Source: JACDBE01 sp051002015 (GTDB lineage: Bacteria; Actinomycetota; Acidimicrobiia; Spongiisociales; UBA5794). From it: a stretch of DNA of 64,000 nt. The position numbers and the translations under genes are program-made. Of the stretch, positions 33,483 through 42,654 are shown in pieces. Every line of letters starts with the position of its first letter. Within the stretch, counting starts at the first letter, position 1. The notes below the pieces were generated by a model. The model was given only the letters and a program-made list of their open reading frames with translations, was not told the DNA's origin and made no database searches. The stretch is taken from NCBI GenBank assembly GCA_051002015.1, contig JBPCMS010000003.1, positions 1 to 64,000 of the forward strand. The letters run 5' to 3'.

Positions 33483-34316
33483 TTGAGCACCGCCGACCAC
33501 ACCCTGGTGATGGGGGTGCTCAACGTCACCCCCGATTCGTTCTCGGATGGGGGCCGCTTCGACGCCACCGACGCGACCGACGCCGCCGTTGCCGCCGGGC
33601 TGGACCTGTGGCGGCAGGGCGCCGACCTGGTGGATGTCGGGGGTGAGTCGACCAGGCCAGGCTCGGTCGGGGTGTCCGTCGGCGAGGAGACCGACCGGGT
33701 CATCCCCGTGGTCGCCGCCCTCGCCGCCCAAGGCGTGCTGGTCTCGGTCGACACCTCCAAGCCGGAGGTTGCCGCCGCCGCCCTCGACGCCGGGGCCGAG
33801 GTCGTCAACGACATCACCGCCCTCGCCGACCCGGACATGGCTGCACTGTGCGCCGCCCGGGGTCCCGGGGTGGTGCTGATGCACATGCAGGGCACCCCGG
33901 AGACGATGCAGCTCGACCCCCGCTACCACGACGTGGTCGCCGAGGTGGAGCGATACCTGATCGACCGGGCCGCCGCCGCCGTCGCCGCCGGCGTCGATCC
34001 CGCCCGCATCTGCCTCGATCCGGGGATCGGGTTCGGCAAGCGGCTCGACCACAACCTCGACCTGCTCTCGGGTGTGGCAACGCTGGCGGCCGCCGGATAC
34101 CCGGTGCTGATCGGGGCCTCGCGCAAGGGGTTCCTGGGTGAGATCCTGGCCGCCGCCGGGCACGGTGCACCCGCCGACCGGAGAGACCCGGCCACCCACG
34201 CCACCACCGCCCTCGCCGTCGCCGCCGGCGCCGCCGTGGTGAGGGCCCACGACGTGGTCGGAACGCTTCAGGCGGCCCGGACCGCCGACGCTATCGTTCG
34301 TTCCCACGGACGCTGA
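33483..34316 (+). CDS. folP: dihydropteroate synthase
   Basis: This enzyme of 277 residues joins p-aminobenzoate to pterin pyrophosphate in folate synthesis. It shows GVLNVTPDSFSDGG (loop 1), DVGGESTRPGS (loop 2), VSVDTSKPEV, LDPGIGFGKRLDHNLDLL and GASRKGFLG. The TTG at 33483 is the only start clear of ftsH. However, homologous-looking residues continue upstream (VTWRVRSTT), so initiation may really be at ATG 33339 or GTG 33345, overlapping ftsH by up to 92 nt. It heads the folate block. Confidence 0.9.
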   Translation: MSTADHTLVMGVLNVTPDSFSDGGRFDATDATDAAVAAGLDLWRQGADLVDVGGESTRPGSVGVSVGEETDRVIPVVAALAAQGVLVSVDTSKPEVAAAALDAGAEVVNDITALADPDMAALCAARGPGVVLMHMQGTPETMQLDPRYHDVVAEVERYLIDRAAAAVAAGVDPARICLDPGIGFGKRLDHNLDLLSGVATLAAAGYPVLIGASRKGFLGEILAAAGHGAPADRRDPATHATTALAVAAGAAVVRAHDVVGTLQAARTADAIVRSHGR

Positions 34317-34325
34317 AGGGACCCG

Positions 34326-34799
34326 ATGGCTGGGCTCGAACCTAAGGGATTCACCTGGGTGATAACCGGTCGTCTGGCGGTGTCCGAGCGGATCGGCGGC
34401 TACGGGTTCCAGCATCGCAGGGTGAGGCGTGAGGAGGAGGTGGTGTGGCTCCTCGCCGAGGGCGTCAACACCGTGTTCTCCCTGCTCCCCGGCAACCAGA
34501 ACCAGGCGGCGTACGAGGGGGCCGGTCTCCGTTACTTCAACCACCCGGTCCCGCCCGACCTCGACCCGCACGATGCGCCCGGGATGTTCGCCGCCCTCGA
34601 CGAGGCGCTGTCGCGCCGGGGCGCATGCGTGCTGGTCCACCGCGATCTGATCGACGACACCGTGGTCGGGCTGCTCGGCGGCTACCTGGTGTACGCCGGG
34701 CTGGTAAAGGACCCGGTGATGGCCACCTCGATCATCCAGGAGATCACCGGCAGGCCGCTCGGCCCCGAGGGTCGCCGGCTGATCCCCGTTCCCGGTTGA
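34326..34799 (+). CDS. degenerate tyrosine/dual-specificity-phosphatase-like protein
   Basis: This 157-residue protein reads like a PTP/DSP fold: a EEEVVWLLAEGVNTVFSLL strand-helix, HPVPPDLDPHDAPGMF (where an acid loop would lie) and ACVLVHRDLIDDTVVGLLGG. In active enzymes the last segment is HCx5R(S/T). Here Cys is replaced by Arg and the Arg by Asp, so catalysis is not expected. It may bind a phospho-ligand or partner. AAGGGA precedes the ATG, and it is co-transcribed with folP and folK-upp. Confidence 0.6.
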   Translation: MAGLEPKGFTWVITGRLAVSERIGGYGFQHRRVRREEEVVWLLAEGVNTVFSLLPGNQNQAAYEGAGLRYFNHPVPPDLDPHDAPGMFAALDEALSRRGACVLVHRDLIDDTVVGLLGGYLVYAGLVKDPVMATSIIQEITGRPLGPEGRRLIPVPG

Positions 34800-35980
34800 C
34801 CGTCACCGTCGCCATCGGGCTCGGGTCCAACCTGGGCGACCGCCTCGGCCATCTTGCCGCCGCCGTCGCCGCCATCGGGACCTCGGTCGGGATGGTGGCG
34901 CGCCTGTCGTCGGTGTACGAGACGGCGCCCGTCGGCGGACCCGACCAGGACGACTACCTCAACGCCGTTGCCGTGGTCGACACCGAGCTCGACCCCGACC
35001 AGACCCTCGACCGGCTGCTCGCCATCGAGCGGCAGATGGGCCGGGAGCGTCGGGAGCGGTGGGGCCCCCGGATCATCGACCTCGACCTGCTGCTGTACGG
35101 GGAGGCGACCATCGACCGGCCGGGGCTGACCATCCCCCACACCCGCATGACCGGTCGCCGCTTCGTGCTCGAGCCGCTGGCCGAGGTGTGGCCCCACCCG
35201 ATCCTGCCCGACGGCACCGCCATCGCCGCCGCCCTCGATGCCGCCGCCGGCCAGGAGGTGCGGCGGCTGGGGACGCTCGACGGCCCGGCTCTCTATGGTG
35301 GGCCGGAGCAGGCGAGGAGGGCGATGGAAGACCCCGTTCCCCATACGATGCCGGACAACGTGGTGGTGGTGGATCACCCGCTGGTGCAACACAAGCTGAG
35401 CCTGATGCGGCGCAAGGAGACCCCGACCGTCGAGTTCCGCATGCTGTTGCGGGAGATTTCGGCGCTGCTCGGCTACGAGGTCACCCGCGACCTGCCGCTG
35501 ACCCTGGTGCCGATCGAGACCCCGATGGCGGCGATGGAGGCGCCGATGATCGACGGTATCAAGCCGGTGATCGTCTCGATCCTGCGCGCCGGCGGCGGGA
35601 TCCTCGAGGGCATGCTCGACGTGCTCCCCTCGGCCCGGGTGGGTCACATCGGGCTGTACCGGGACCACGACACGCTCCAGGCGGTCGAGTACTACTTCAA
35701 GATGCCGGACAGGGTCGAGGACCGGATGGTGATCGTGGTCGACCCGATGCTGGCCACCGGGCATTCGGCGGTGGCTGCCGTCGACCGTATCAAGACCCGC
35801 AACCCCAAGGAGATACGGTTCGTCTGCCTGCTCGCCGCCCCCGAGGGGATCGCCGAACTCCACCGCCTCCACCCGGATGTCGCCATCTGGACCGCAGCCA
35901 TCGACAGCCACCTCAACGAGAAGGGCTACATCGTCCCCGGTCTCGGCGACGCCGGCGACCGCATCTTCGGGACCAAGTAG
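34796..35980 (+). CDS. folK-upp: HPPK-UPRT fusion: folate pyrophosphokinase plus uracil phosphoribosyltransferase
   Basis: A single open frame of 394 residues. Residues 1-160 are 6-hydroxymethyl-dihydropterin pyrophosphokinase (AIGLGSNLGDRLGHL, RWGPRIIDLDLLLYG, IPHTRMTGRRFVLEPLAE). From about residue 185 it is a full-length uracil PRTase (DHPLVQHKLSLMRRKETPT, VSILRAGGGILEGM, VIVVDPMLATGHSAVAAVD). No stop separates them. An internal GAGGAGGG followed by ATG 35324, and ATG 35348 (giving the normal 210-residue UPRT), could also produce free Upp. The TTG start overlaps the preceding stop. Confidence 0.87.
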   Translation: MTVTVAIGLGSNLGDRLGHLAAAVAAIGTSVGMVARLSSVYETAPVGGPDQDDYLNAVAVVDTELDPDQTLDRLLAIERQMGRERRERWGPRIIDLDLLLYGEATIDRPGLTIPHTRMTGRRFVLEPLAEVWPHPILPDGTAIAAALDAAAGQEVRRLGTLDGPALYGGPEQARRAMEDPVPHTMPDNVVVVDHPLVQHKLSLMRRKETPTVEFRMLLREISALLGYEVTRDLPLTLVPIETPMAAMEAPMIDGIKPVIVSILRAGGGILEGMLDVLPSARVGHIGLYRDHDTLQAVEYYFKMPDRVEDRMVIVVDPMLATGHSAVAAVDRIKTRNPKEIRFVCLLAAPEGIAELHRLHPDVAIWTAAIDSHLNEKGYIVPGLGDAGDRIFGTK

Positions 35981-36002
35981 GGGGTCGATGCCGGCCGCCT
36001 CC

Positions 36003-36008
36003 TACACT
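36003..36008 (+). promoter_or_regulatory. -10 element of the DUF2520-panC-coaX-lysS operon
   Basis: TACACT lies 42 nt before ATG 36051. The leader carries GAGGT as ribosome site. Confidence 0.4.
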
Positions 36009-36050
36009 TCCGCCCCGGTCGGGTACCCGCCGGACGGAAACCGAGGTCGC

Positions 36051-36884
36051 ATGCGGATCGTCATCGTCGGGCCGGGTCGGGCAGGCCTGGCTCTCGCCAT
36101 CGCCGCCGCCAGGGCCGGCCACCGCATCGTCGCCGTGGCCGGGCGCGACCTCGACCACGCCTCCCCGGCCGCCGCTGCCCTCGGCGCCACCGCGCTCACC
36201 CTTGGCGACGCCATCCCCGGCAACGACCTGGTGGTGATCGCCACTCGCGACGACGACATCGCCGCCGTCGCCGCCACCATGGCCGCATCGCCCGGGCTCA
36301 TCACCGCCGCCGTCCACCTGTCGGGGCTGGCCCCGGTGGCGACCCTCGCCCCGCTCGCCGACCGGGGTGCCGCCACCGGGTCGATGCACCCCCTGCAGAC
36401 CCTGCCCACGCCGGAGGCAGGCGCCGACCGGCTGGCCGGATCGTGGATGGCGGTCACCGCAGAGGAGCCGCTGGCGAGCACCCTCCGGGAGCTGGCCCGG
36501 TCGCTCGGCACCCATCCGTTCCCGCTGGCGGACGACGCCAAGCCGCTGTACCACGCAGGCGCCGCCGCCGCCGCCAACTTCCCGCTCGCCTCCCTCACCA
36601 TCGCCCACGACCTGTTCACCGCAGCCGGGGTGCCGGTGAAGGCGGCCCGGCCGCTGGTGGAGGCGGCCGTTGCCAACGCCTTCGAGATGGGGCCCCGGTC
36701 GGCCCTCACCGGACCGGTGGTGCGGGGCGACGCCGCCACCGTCTCCGCCCAGCTCGACGCCGTGGCCGCCGCCACCCCCGAGTGGCTCGACGGGTTCTCC
36801 GCCCAGGTGGCGCTGATCGCCAGGATCGCCGGGCGATGGGACGAGTTCGCCGACGTGCTCGCCGTCGACCGGAGGGCGTCATGA
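36051..36884 (+). CDS. Rossmann-fold DUF2520 protein, possible ketopantoate reductase-like enzyme
   Basis: This 277-residue protein has an NAD(P)-binding start RIVIVGPGRAGLALAIAAA and the DUF2520 landmark TGSMHPLQTLPTPEAG. A helical C-terminal domain follows (YHAGAAAAANFPLASLTIA). The family resembles 6-phosphogluconate-type dehydrogenases and is often encoded immediately before panC. Since panE is absent from this block, a role in pantothenate synthesis is a reasonable inference, but activity is unproven. ATGA overlap with panC. Confidence 0.83.
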   Translation: MRIVIVGPGRAGLALAIAAARAGHRIVAVAGRDLDHASPAAAALGATALTLGDAIPGNDLVVIATRDDDIAAVAATMAASPGLITAAVHLSGLAPVATLAPLADRGAATGSMHPLQTLPTPEAGADRLAGSWMAVTAEEPLASTLRELARSLGTHPFPLADDAKPLYHAGAAAAANFPLASLTIAHDLFTAAGVPVKAARPLVEAAVANAFEMGPRSALTGPVVRGDAATVSAQLDAVAAATPEWLDGFSAQVALIARIAGRWDEFADVLAVDRRAS

Positions 36885-37780
36885 GGGTCGCCCGCACCTT
36901 CGCCGAGGCCAGGGACGCCGGCGCATCCCCGGTGGGGCTGGTCGCCACCATGGGGTTCCTCCACGAGGGCCACCTGTCCCACGTCCATGCCGCCCGGGCC
37001 GCCGGCGACGGGACCGTGGTGATGAGCCTCTTCGTCAACCCGCTCCAGTTCGGTCCCAACGAGGACCTCGACCGCTATCCCAGGGACCTCGACCGCGACG
37101 CCGCCCTGGCCGAGTCCGCAGGTGTGGACGTGCTCTTCACCCCGTCCGTCGACGAGGTGTACCCCACCCCGCCGGACACGTTGGTCGAGGTGGGCGGCCC
37201 CGCCACCGCCCTCGAAGCCCGCTCCCGCCCCCGGCACTTTGCCGGCGTCGCCACCGTGGTCACCAAGCTGTTCGCAGGGATCCGCCCCGATCGGGCCTAC
37301 TTCGGGCGCAAGGATGCCCAGCAGCTCGCCGTGATCCGCCGCATGACCGCCGACCTCTCCTTCCCCGTGGAGGTCGTCGGCGGCCCGATCATCCGCCACG
37401 CCGACGGCGTGGCGTTGTCGTCGCGCAACACCTTCCTGTCCGCCGGCGATCGGATAGCCGCCACCGGGCTGTACCGCGGGCTGATGGCGGCGGCCGATGC
37501 GGTCGAGGCGGGGGAGCGGCACGGCTCCGCCCTGGAGGCGCTGGTCCGTGGGGCGTTGATGGCCAAGCCCGGGATCCATGTCGACTATGTGGAGCTGGCC
37601 TCGGCCGACCGGGTCGAGCGGCTGGTCGAGCTCGACCGCCCCGCCTTCCTCGCCGTCGCCGCCAGGGTTGGTGCGGTCCGGCTGATCGACAACATCCACC
37701 TCGACCCCGTCGACGGCGGGTTCGTCGCCGACCGGGGGACACGGCTGGTGGGGGCGTCGGTGATGGAGGTGGCGGGCTGA
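36881..37780 (+). CDS. panC: pantothenate synthetase (pantoate-beta-alanine ligase)
   Basis: This 299-residue enzyme joins pantoate and beta-alanine using ATP. It has VATMGFLHEGHLSHV (HIGH-like), VMSLFVNPLQFGPNEDL, RPRHFAGVATVVTKLF, YFGRKDAQQLAVIRRM and SSRNTFLSAGDR (KMSKS-like). Length is normal. Its stop overlaps the coaX ATG, so two adjacent steps of CoA synthesis are translationally linked. Confidence 0.95.
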   Translation: MRVARTFAEARDAGASPVGLVATMGFLHEGHLSHVHAARAAGDGTVVMSLFVNPLQFGPNEDLDRYPRDLDRDAALAESAGVDVLFTPSVDEVYPTPPDTLVEVGGPATALEARSRPRHFAGVATVVTKLFAGIRPDRAYFGRKDAQQLAVIRRMTADLSFPVEVVGGPIIRHADGVALSSRNTFLSAGDRIAATGLYRGLMAAADAVEAGERHGSALEALVRGALMAKPGIHVDYVELASADRVERLVELDRPAFLAVAARVGAVRLIDNIHLDPVDGGFVADRGTRLVGASVMEVAG

Positions 37781-38555
37781 TGCTGCTGGTGGTCGATGTG
37801 GGCAACAGCCAGACGGTGCTCGGTCTGTACGACGGGGAGCAGCTGGCGGCCCACTGGCGGTTCACCACCGCCCGCAACCGCACCGAGGACGAGCTGCGCA
37901 TGCTGTTCCGGGCGATGCTCGAGCTCGACGGGTTCTCCGAGAAGGACGTCACCGGGGTGGCGGTGTCGAGCGTGGTTCCTGCGGTGACGGCGGCGCTGCG
38001 GACGGCGGCGGCCGATCTCGCCCCCGAGGCGTTCGTGGTCGTCGAGCCGGGGGTGAAGACCGGGATGGCCATCCACATCGACAACCCGAGGGAGGTGGGC
38101 GCCGACCGGGTGGTGAACGCCGTCGCCGCCCGCCACCGCTACGGGGCGCCGGTGGTTTCGGTGGATTTCGGCACCTCGACCAACGTCGACGTGGTCGGTC
38201 CCGACGGCGACTACCTGGGCGGAGCCATCGCCCCCGGGCTGGCGATCTCGACCGATGCGCTGATCTCGGGGACGGCGGCGTTGCGCAAGGTGGAGTTCGT
38301 GCCGCCCCGCTCGCCCATCGGGAAGGGGACGGTGGAGGCCATCCAGAGCGGTGCCCTGTACGGGCACGCCGGGCTGGTGGACGGGATCGTGGGCCGCATC
38401 GTCGCCGAGCTGGGCGGCGAGGTCACCGTGGTCGCCACCGGCGGGATGGCGTCGACGATCGTGCCCCATTGCTCCACGGTGGGCATCGTCGACGAGTTCC
38501 TCACCCTCGACGGGCTACGCCTGGTGTACGACCTAAACCACGGGCCCGACGCCTC

Positions 38556-38559
<4 letters not shown>
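37780..38559 (+). CDS. coaX: type III pantothenate kinase
   Basis: This 259-residue ASKHA kinase phosphorylates pantothenate, the first step toward CoA. The phosphate-1 motif is LVVDVGNSQTVLGLYDG. Further motifs are GADRVVNAVAARHRYG, VSVDFGTSTNVDVV and GGAIAPGLAISTDAL. CoaX enzymes need a monovalent cation and are not inhibited by CoA. It lies between panC and lysS with overlaps on both sides. Confidence 0.95.
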
Positions 38560-40070
<1,511 letters not shown>

Positions 40071-40143
40071 CCTGGGAGCTTGCCGGTCAGGCAGGCTCTG
40101 CTCGGCAGCGGGTCAGCCCCCGCTAGTGTCGAGCACTGCTCGC

Positions 40144-40149
40144 TATTCT
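40144..40149 (+). promoter_or_regulatory. -10 element inside the insertion
   Basis: TATTCT ends 7 nt before GTG 40157, the same leaderless spacing as many chromosomal genes here. Confidence 0.35.
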
Positions 40150-40156
40150 GGGAGAA

Positions 40157-40216
40157 GTGGACATCGCCGAAGCCATCTGGCAGCTCCGATCTGCATGGAG
40201 AATCGACCATGAGTGA
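40157..40216 (+). CDS. possible 19-residue leader peptide
   Basis: A GTG-initiated ORF (VDIAEAIWQLRSAWRIDHE) overlaps the start of the 69-residue ORF by 8 nt. It could couple translation of the two, or be the remains of a longer gene. Evidence is only the promoter spacing and overlap. Confidence 0.25.
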   Translation: MDIAEAIWQLRSAWRIDHE

Positions 40217-40418
40217 GCCACACCCCGACGACCTGGACCTCTCTCTCGATGAAGCTCGCGCCCTGCTTGATCGGGCGGAGCCGGCCGAGATCGTCGCTCC
40301 GCACATCGCTTTCAGCTTCACGCCTACTACGGGCACCACCGGCTTCGTCCCGGTCCAGGGAACGGTTGCTACCGAAGTGCCCGCCACGGATCGCATCGTT
40401 GTGAGGGTCGACCCTTAG
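40209..40418 (+). CDS. 69-residue acidic protein carried by the lysS-tail insertion
   Basis: A small, acidic ORF: MSEPHPDDLDLSLDEARALL, then TGTTGFVPVQGTVA and a strand-like end RIVVRVDP. GGAG lies 8 nt before the ATG. Codon choice is less GC-biased than in adjacent genes, in line with recent acquisition. No family was recognised. It could be a small antitoxin-like or regulatory protein, but nothing in the sequence settles this. Confidence 0.5.
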   Translation: MSEPHPDDLDLSLDEARALLDRAEPAEIVAPHIAFSFTPTTGTTGFVPVQGTVATEVPATDRIVVRVDP

Positions 40419-40488
40419 TTGGGTGCAGGTAATCAGCACGCTGACTCGGTGTCGTTCGTTGCTGTGGCCACCGGTGCTGCTGAGTCCG

Positions 40489-40510
40489 CCGAGCCGGATA
40501 CCGACTGACC
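40489..40510 (+). repeat. right copy of the 22-bp direct repeat
   Basis: Identical to 40051-40072, including the TGA triplet. It ends 10 bp before the 3' end of the convergent nhaA gene at 40521. Confidence 0.9.
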
Positions 40511-40520
40511 GGGCGCCGGT

Positions 40521-42428
40521 CTACCGCGCCACCGGGGAGGTGACGGTCTCGAGCTCGAGGCGGAGGGCGATGGTGAGCGGCTCGAGCTGGGGCGAGCCGG
40601 TGTAGCGGCGCCCGTTGATGAAGAACGTCGGGGTGCCGGCGGCGCCGCTGTCGGATGCGCTGGCGACGTCCCGGGCCACCCGGAGCGAGTGGCGCCGCTC
40701 GTCGAGATCGGAGACGAACCGCTCCACGTCGAGACCGAGCGCCTCGGCGTGGCCGATCAGGTCGTCCATGGCGAGATCGTCCTGGGCGGCGAACAGGGCG
40801 TCGTGCATCTCCCAGAAGCTGCCCTGGGCGGCTGCGGCCTCGGCCGCCTCTGCCGCCATCTCGGCGTGCTCATGCACCTCGACCAGGGGAAGGTGGCGGA
40901 AGACGAAGGCGAGGTCCCCGCCGAACCTTGTCTCCAGATCCTGGACAACGGGCTCGGCCCGCCCGCAGTACGGGCATTCGAAGTCGCCGTACTCCACCAG
41001 GGTGAGCGGGGCATCGACCGAACCGCGGATGTGATCGATCTCGGGATCGACCACCTCGGCCAGGTCCCGGATCGGGGGCGCCAGCTTGCCCTCGCCCGCC
41101 GTTCGCACCTTCTCCGGGAGCCGCCTGATGACCCGGAACACCGACCAGGTGAGCACCGAGGCGACGATCGATGCCGCCAGGATGCCCAGCTTGGCGTCCT
41201 CCAGCTCCACCCCGGTGAACGAGATGTCGGCGATGAGCAGCGAGACGGTGAACCCGATGCCGGCGACGGTGGCCGCCCCCGTCAGCGGTGCCCAGGGGAC
41301 GGTGAGGGGGAAGCCGCCCATCCACGGGCGGGACACCAGCCAGGTGACCCCGACGATCCCGATAGGTTTGCCCAGCACCAGCCCGGCGATGATCCCGAGC
41401 GTTATCGGGGAAGAAGCCGCCACCCTGATGGCCTCCGCATCCACCTTCACCCCGGCGTTGGCCAGGGCGAACAGGGGGACGATCACGTAGCTGGTCCACG
41501 GGTGGAACCGGTGCTGGGCCCGCTCGTTGGGCGAGATGGCGAGCTCCATGGTCCTGCCGGCGGAACGGGCGTAGGCGGGGGTGGGCTCCTCGCGGAACAG
41601 GCGCCAACCGGCGGCGGCGCGTTGCAGGTCGTGACGGCTGGGCGGGTAGGCGGTGGCCAGCACCCCGACGGCGACCCCGGCGATGGTGGCGTGGACACCG
41701 GAGAGGAGGGTGGCGATCCACACCCCGACCCCGACCAGGAAGTAGGGCAGCCCGCCCCGCACCCCTACCCGGGTGAGCAGCGCGATCACCCCGAACAGGA
41801 CAACCGCCACCGCCAGCGCCGAGAGTGAAAGGTCGGAGGTGTAGGCGATGGCGATGACGGTGAGGGCCACCACGTCGTCGATGATCACCAGGGTGAGCAG
41901 GAACGCCCGCACCCTGGGGGAGGCACCCCCGACCAGGGTGAGGATGCCGATGGCGAATGCGGTGTCGGTGCCCATCACGATGCCCCAGCCCCGCACCGAG
42001 GCCTCCCCGGCGTTGATGGCGAGATAGATCAGCGCCGGCACCGCCATTCCCCCGATGGCGGCGAGCACCGGGGTGGCCACCCGGCGCCGCTCCCGCAGCT
42101 CGCCCATGTCGAACTCGCGGCGGATCTCGAGCCCGACCACGAAGAAGAACAGTGCCATGAGCCCGTCGTTGATCCAGTGGCGCAGGTCGAGCGACAGCTC
42201 CCTACCCCCGAACCGCACCGCCAGCTCGGTTTGCCAGAGGTCCTCGTAGGACGCCGCCCACGGGGAGTTGGCCCAGATCAGGGCGGTGACGGTGGCCAAC
42301 AGCAGGATCACCGCCCCGGCGTTCTCGGTGCCGATGAACTCACGCAGCGGGACCACCCAGCGGGTGACGGGCGTGGATGACTGGGTCGGTCCGGCCCGCT
42401 CCGCCGGGGCCGGGTTCCCGCTCAGCAT
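40521..42428 (-). CDS. nhaA: Na+/H+ antiporter NhaA fused to a DsbA-like thioredoxin domain
   Basis: This is a 635-residue fusion. Residues 20 to about 430 form the NhaA antiporter with its paired aspartates in LLTLVIIDDVVALTVIA and characteristic MGTDTAFAIGILTL. From about residue 458 a DSBA/thioredoxin-fold domain follows, with CPYC at 485-488 and GTPTFFINGRRY. Such fusions are known in actinobacteria. The domain orientation and whether its disulfide regulates transport are open. The start ATG 42428 overlaps the stop of a 36-residue upstream ORF. Longer N-terminal extensions in the open frame look non-coding. Confidence 0.92.
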   Translation of the reverse strand: MLSGNPAPAERAGPTQSSTPVTRWVVPLREFIGTENAGAVILLLATVTALIWANSPWAASYEDLWQTELAVRFGGRELSLDLRHWINDGLMALFFFVVGLEIRREFDMGELRERRRVATPVLAAIGGMAVPALIYLAINAGEASVRGWGIVMGTDTAFAIGILTLVGGASPRVRAFLLTLVIIDDVVALTVIAIAYTSDLSLSALAVAVVLFGVIALLTRVGVRGGLPYFLVGVGVWIATLLSGVHATIAGVAVGVLATAYPPSRHDLQRAAAGWRLFREEPTPAYARSAGRTMELAISPNERAQHRFHPWTSYVIVPLFALANAGVKVDAEAIRVAASSPITLGIIAGLVLGKPIGIVGVTWLVSRPWMGGFPLTVPWAPLTGAATVAGIGFTVSLLIADISFTGVELEDAKLGILAASIVASVLTWSVFRVIRRLPEKVRTAGEGKLAPPIRDLAEVVDPEIDHIRGSVDAPLTLVEYGDFECPYCGRAEPVVQDLETRFGGDLAFVFRHLPLVEVHEHAEMAAEAAEAAAAQGSFWEMHDALFAAQDDLAMDDLIGHAEALGLDVERFVSDLDERRHSLRVARDVASASDSGAAGTPTFFINGRRYTGSPQLEPLTIALRLELETVTSPVAR

Positions 42429-42532
42429 CGGATGCCGTCCCCGACATGGCGGCGCGTCGTTGTCGGGGGCGCAACCCGGCCGCTCGGCGGTTCGGGTAGC
42501 CGGGCACGGCCGGGTTGCGGTCGGCGGAGCAT
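42422..42532 (-). CDS. 36-residue leader ORF upstream of nhaA
   Basis: An ATG 8 nt after a TACAAT box opens a 36-codon frame (MLRRPQPGRARLPEPPSGRV...). Its TGA ends 6 nt into nhaA, giving the overlap ATGCTGA. Translation of nhaA could thus depend on this leader. The peptide is Arg/Pro-rich and its coding DNA includes a 13-bp stem. No homologue known to me. Confidence 0.45.
   Translation of the reverse strand: MLRRPQPGRARLPEPPSGRVAPPTTTRRHVGDGIRC
42470..42519 (-). promoter_or_regulatory. 13-bp stem in the nhaA leader
   Basis: CGCAACCCGGCCG (42470-42482) and CGGCCGGGTTGCG (42507-42519) pair perfectly around a 24-nt loop. It lies within the leader ORF and upstream of nhaA, so ribosome movement on the leader would open or keep the stem. 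This is a candidate attenuator or ion-sensing RNA. Confidence 0.5.
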
Positions 42533-42540
42533 CGGCGATG

Positions 42541-42546
42541 ATTGTA
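42541..42546 (-). promoter_or_regulatory. -10 element of the nhaA leader
   Basis: TACAAT on the minus strand, 8 nt before the leader-ORF ATG at 42532. The nhaA transcript would have about 106 nt before the nhaA ATG. Confidence 0.5.
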
Positions 42547-42605
42547 CGGGCCGTCTCCGGCCCACCGTCGCCCGACCAGAATCGCGCCATACCCCCCGCG
42601 CCGAG

Positions 42606-42611
42606 TAGCCT
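42606..42611 (+). promoter_or_regulatory. -10 element of the 42655 lipoprotein gene
   Basis: TAGCCT within AGTAGCCTCACG (42604-42615). The same 12 bases occur at the disA promoter (58235-58246). The leader is about 36 nt and includes GGGGGAGA. Confidence 0.4.
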
Positions 42612-42654
42612 CACGTGAAATCCTTCCGTCTGGAAGCCCAAGGGGGAGATCGAG

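Larger units (their letters stand above)
40073..40488 (+). mobile_element. 416-bp insertion between direct repeats (remnant or mini-element)
   Basis: The interval lies between the two 22-bp repeats and carries a 69-residue ORF with weaker GC bias than its neighbours, plus its own -10 element. No integrase, transposase or terminal inverted repeat was found. It could be a decayed integrative element, a non-autonomous mini-element, or a duplication with later replacement of the interior. Confidence 0.6.

Noticed and set aside
31256..33895. 879-codon minus-strand frame opposite ftsH and folP
   Set aside because: Compositionally biased, no motifs, no start signal. FtsH on the other strand is certain.
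40073..40488. Insertion sequence with terminal inverted repeats
   Set aside because: Ends were compared and no inverted repeats or transposase were found. Only the 22-bp direct repeats support mobility.
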